A DNA stretch of 64,000 nucleotides, taken from positions 91,182-155,181 of the forward strand of contig CABVRZ010000001.1 of the NCBI GenBank assembly GCA_902500775.1. Direction: 5' to 3'. Below are positions 62,036-64,000 of the stretch, one piece after another. The stretch's first letter is position 1, and every line of letters begins with the position of its first letter. The position numbers and the translations under genes are program-made. The notes under the pieces were generated by a model. The model saw nothing but the letters and a program-made list of their open reading frames with translations, made no database searches and was not told the DNA's origin. The DNA comes from an uncultured Nitrospira sp. Its GTDB lineage: Bacteria; Nitrospirota; Nitrospiria; Nitrospirales; Nitrospiraceae.

Positions 62036-62482
62036 TTAGAGATACAGCGGCTTGATGGGCGAGAGGACCGCCTCCGGGTTATTTTTCCATACAGACTCGT
62101 CCGCATCCACATAGAGTTCCACTTCATTCCCATCGGGATCTCTGAGATAGAGGCTCTGGCTGACGGTGTGATCACTCATGCCATCGATCGGGATCCCTGC
62201 GCGCTCCAATTCACCCTTGGCTTGGCGCAACTCATCAAGGCTGTCTCCCACCTTAATCCCGACATGATACAACCCTCGGCGACGCCCTGTCGGCGGCCCA
62301 GGCACGTCGCCCACTTGAATCAACAATAATTCGTGGTGCGTCCGTCCGGAAGTCAGCGCAGCAGCGGCCCCGTTGAAGGCCGCACCCACTTCCTTGAACC
62401 CCAAGAGGTCTCGGTAAAATGCGAGCGACCGTGCTAGATCTTTCACATAGAACACCACGTGTCCGAGATAATGTGCGTTCAT
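62036..62482 (-). CDS. VOC family protein (glyoxalase/extradiol dioxygenase-like)
   Basis: 148 residues in two VOC modules: HVVFYVKDLARSLAFYRDLLGFKEVG, then YHVGIKVG...DHTVSQSLYLRDPDGNEVELYVD. The GNxxEL motif with a metal-binding Glu in the last strand is present. It is closest in pattern to CatE/glyoxalase-type proteins, substrate unknown. GAAGAGGAGTCGAT precedes the ATG. It converges on the antiporter gene. Confidence 0.85.
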   Translation of the reverse strand: MNAHYLGHVVFYVKDLARSLAFYRDLLGFKEVGAAFNGAAAALTSGRTHHELLLIQVGDVPGPPTGRRRGLYHVGIKVGDSLDELRQAKGELERAGIPIDGMSDHTVSQSLYLRDPDGNEVELYVDADESVWKNNPEAVLSPIKPLYL

Positions 62483-62576
62483 ATCGACTCCTCTTCGGTC
62501 ATCTAAACGTCCGCTCGGCCATCATGCGCACAGAACGGTATCGAATCCGGCTCTGCACGAATCAGGTGCGTAATTC

Positions 62577-63461
62577 TCACAGCCCAAGGCCGGAAAGGTT
62601 GAGACGCGCTTCATGGACAGGAGGGCACCAGTAATAGCTGCCCGTCAATGGTGTGGAGAAGGTAAAGAGCGCATCGACAATGCCGTCATCCAATCCGACC
62701 ATCCGGCGCAACACCCGTTCAAATCGATCGAGCGACTCCACGTACGCGATGAACTCTAAACCCTGTCGATGAGCGGCCGCCCAAGGCATAGAACGACGCA
62801 CCATAAAAGCCGGCGGATCGTAACTTTCCTGCGCGCTCCGCTTCACATGTGCGGACGCCGGTGCATCGTCGATCTCGGCATTCGTATCGGCGCGCCGGCC
62901 CATGACAGCGTCGCGCCGATTCGGCGCGAGCGAACGAAAGCGAGTCAGATCATGTTCCCATCGTTGAACGGCGACAAAGCTCGATCCCATCAACGGACGT
63001 CCGGCAGGGACGAGAGCCGCCTCCTGTGCAGCATCACCTTGAGGATTCTCCGTGCCGTCTTCATACCCAGTGAGGTCTCTACCACCACCGTAGACAAACG
63101 TATCCAATGCGTCATCGAGCATGAACGCTCCATCGAGCATAATTCTGATCCGTTCGGTGCGGTCAAACAGCGCACCACGATCTTGTCCTCGCAGGAAACA
63201 CCAGAGCCCCTGTTGAGTAGAAGGAATACTGCACGAGGCACCGGCAAGGCTCGGAAACACCCGCAGACCTTCCACGCTTTTCCCCAGCGCACGGACTACC
63301 GGCTCGCCGATGCCGATGACGCCCCAATCGAGCATAAACCCGTCTCGCAATCGTTTCAGCGCGGGACGAAGGTCGGCATCCGGCACCACCCGAAACGTCA
63401 CCGATCGGCCGACCGGCATTGGAACGGCAAGAATACCGGGTTGAGAAGAGTCGCTCGTCAT
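62577..63461 (-). CDS. Dyp-type haem peroxidase
   Basis: 294 residues. The GxxDG motif GYEDGTENPQGD carries the distal Asp; the proximal His lies in ASAHVKRSA, and RRSMPW and an EFIAYVESLDRFERVLRRMVG helix complete the fold. Members use hydrogen peroxide to oxidise dyes and phenols. AAAGGGACTCATAT precedes the ATG. It shares no gene with neighbours; its peroxide role fits the catalase and other redox genes nearby. Confidence 0.92.
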   Translation of the reverse strand: MTSDSSQPGILAVPMPVGRSVTFRVVPDADLRPALKRLRDGFMLDWGVIGIGEPVVRALGKSVEGLRVFPSLAGASCSIPSTQQGLWCFLRGQDRGALFDRTERIRIMLDGAFMLDDALDTFVYGGGRDLTGYEDGTENPQGDAAQEAALVPAGRPLMGSSFVAVQRWEHDLTRFRSLAPNRRDAVMGRRADTNAEIDDAPASAHVKRSAQESYDPPAFMVRRSMPWAAAHRQGLEFIAYVESLDRFERVLRRMVGLDDGIVDALFTFSTPLTGSYYWCPPVHEARLNLSGLGL

Positions 63462-63560
63462 ATATGAGTCCCTTTCAGAAGTGTGATGGGAGCGTGTTTG
63501 GACTTACGCCGATTCACGGCATACGCATGAAGTCCGTTCGATACCGTGCTTCCCAACGAC

Positions 63561-64000
63561 TCAGGCAACAGAATCGGCTGCTTCTACAATCAAGGACGAG
63601 ACCTCGCGCGGACGCGAAGCCAACGACGCGTGACCGGCTTCCAACGTCACCGTCTTTTTCGGCTTGATACGCTCGGCCATCCAGGCTTGGGTTTCCGGAG
63701 GAATCATGCGATCATGCTTGGAGACTTGATACCAGCTTGGCTTACTCTTCCACGCCGATGCGCCTGATCTATCCTCGAAGCAACGCCCTGCAATCGGTTT
63801 TTGCGAGACCGCCATCACCAGCGCCTCCTGCGCATCGAGGTCCTGCCCGAAGCTTTCCCGAAAGGAGTCTTGAGCGATCCACAAGAAGCCGTCTTTGTCG
63901 GGGTGAATGCTGCTCGCGCCGGACGGCGGTTCGCGCCTGGCAAACAGACTTCCCAAGCTGTCCCCTTCATCGGGTGCAAACGCAGCGATGTACACGAGCC
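63561..64000 (-). CDS. Alpha/beta hydrolase, C-terminal part, cut by the right edge
   Basis: The frame is open to the last base; about 146 residues are visible. LVYIAAFAPDEGDSL is the strand after the nucleophile elbow; the catalytic Asp region and the His in GHASLASRPREV are present, and the elbow lies outside the window. The pattern is of salicylate-esterase/methylesterase-like hydrolases. The substrate is unknown. Confidence 0.8.
   Translation of the reverse strand, partial: LVYIAAFAPDEGDSLGSLFARREPPSGASSIHPDKDGFLWIAQDSFRESFGQDLDAQEALVMAVSQKPIAGRCFEDRSGASAWKSKPSWYQVSKHDRMIPPETQAWMAERIKPKKTVTLEAGHASLASRPREVSSLIVEAADSVA

Overview
The window is chromosomal DNA of a moderately GC-rich Gram-negative bacterium, most likely a Nitrospira (Nitrospirota). 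This is an inference from the dispersed intergenic repeats, a cytochrome P460-family protein, the many TolC/HlyD/RND export genes and the overall gene repertoire. No rRNA, tRNA, CRISPR array or replication origin was seen. Most genes lie on the minus strand in long, tightly packed runs.

Layout. Positions 1-1789 hold the N-terminal part of a giant repeat adhesin with a LEPR-like sorting motif and a DUF4347 domain; it runs off the left edge. Positions 3295-9144 are an operon TolC - HlyD - GAF/HlyD - M50 protease/HlyD with no ABC ATPase, which may export the adhesin. Next come a zinc-ribbon/receiver pair, a sodium:solute symporter and an acyltransferase-SGNH-PAS fusion (9513-14071). A decayed transposase with a nested repeat follows (14386-15681), then DinB, two sister micro-membrane proteins, DUF1059, a lipoprotein, a methyltransferase, TfoX, DUF488 and a RelE/AbrB-type toxin-antitoxin pair (15677-21920).

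Positions 22559-33358 form a minus-strand run: RND tripartite pump, nitroreductase, SDR, RidA, AlkA-like glycosylase, ferredoxin/beta-lactamase-fold protein and transporter. A STAS gene and a second zinc-ribbon gene lie upstream. Positions 34402-38087 are a TetR-controlled ABC/HlyD efflux operon flanked on both sides by related hairpin repeats. Then come a DoxX cluster with two micro-ORFs, catalase, a Kelch protein, a duplicated-domain secreted protein, and a divergent HxlR/pirin pair (38340-45856).

Positions 45962-55347 look like a molybdenum hydroxylase and electrophile-detoxification block: hydrolase, MocA-like transferase, XdhC, IsoB/IsoA-like oxidoreductase, HchA, zinc alcohol dehydrogenase and a YqhC-like AraC regulator. 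The right end holds a DsbA-NhaA fusion, cytochrome P460, a GAF/sigma-54 activator, a CDGSH protein, a CPA2 antiporter, a VOC protein, a Dyp peroxidase and the end of an alpha/beta hydrolase.

Themes: envelope export and efflux (one ABC-less type I-like module, one RND pump, one ABC pump), oxidative and electrophile stress defence (catalase, Dyp, HchA, ADH, nitroreductase, pirin), and a family of about 120-140 bp TA-flanked inverted-repeat elements whose ends repeatedly supply the stop codon of the neighbouring gene.
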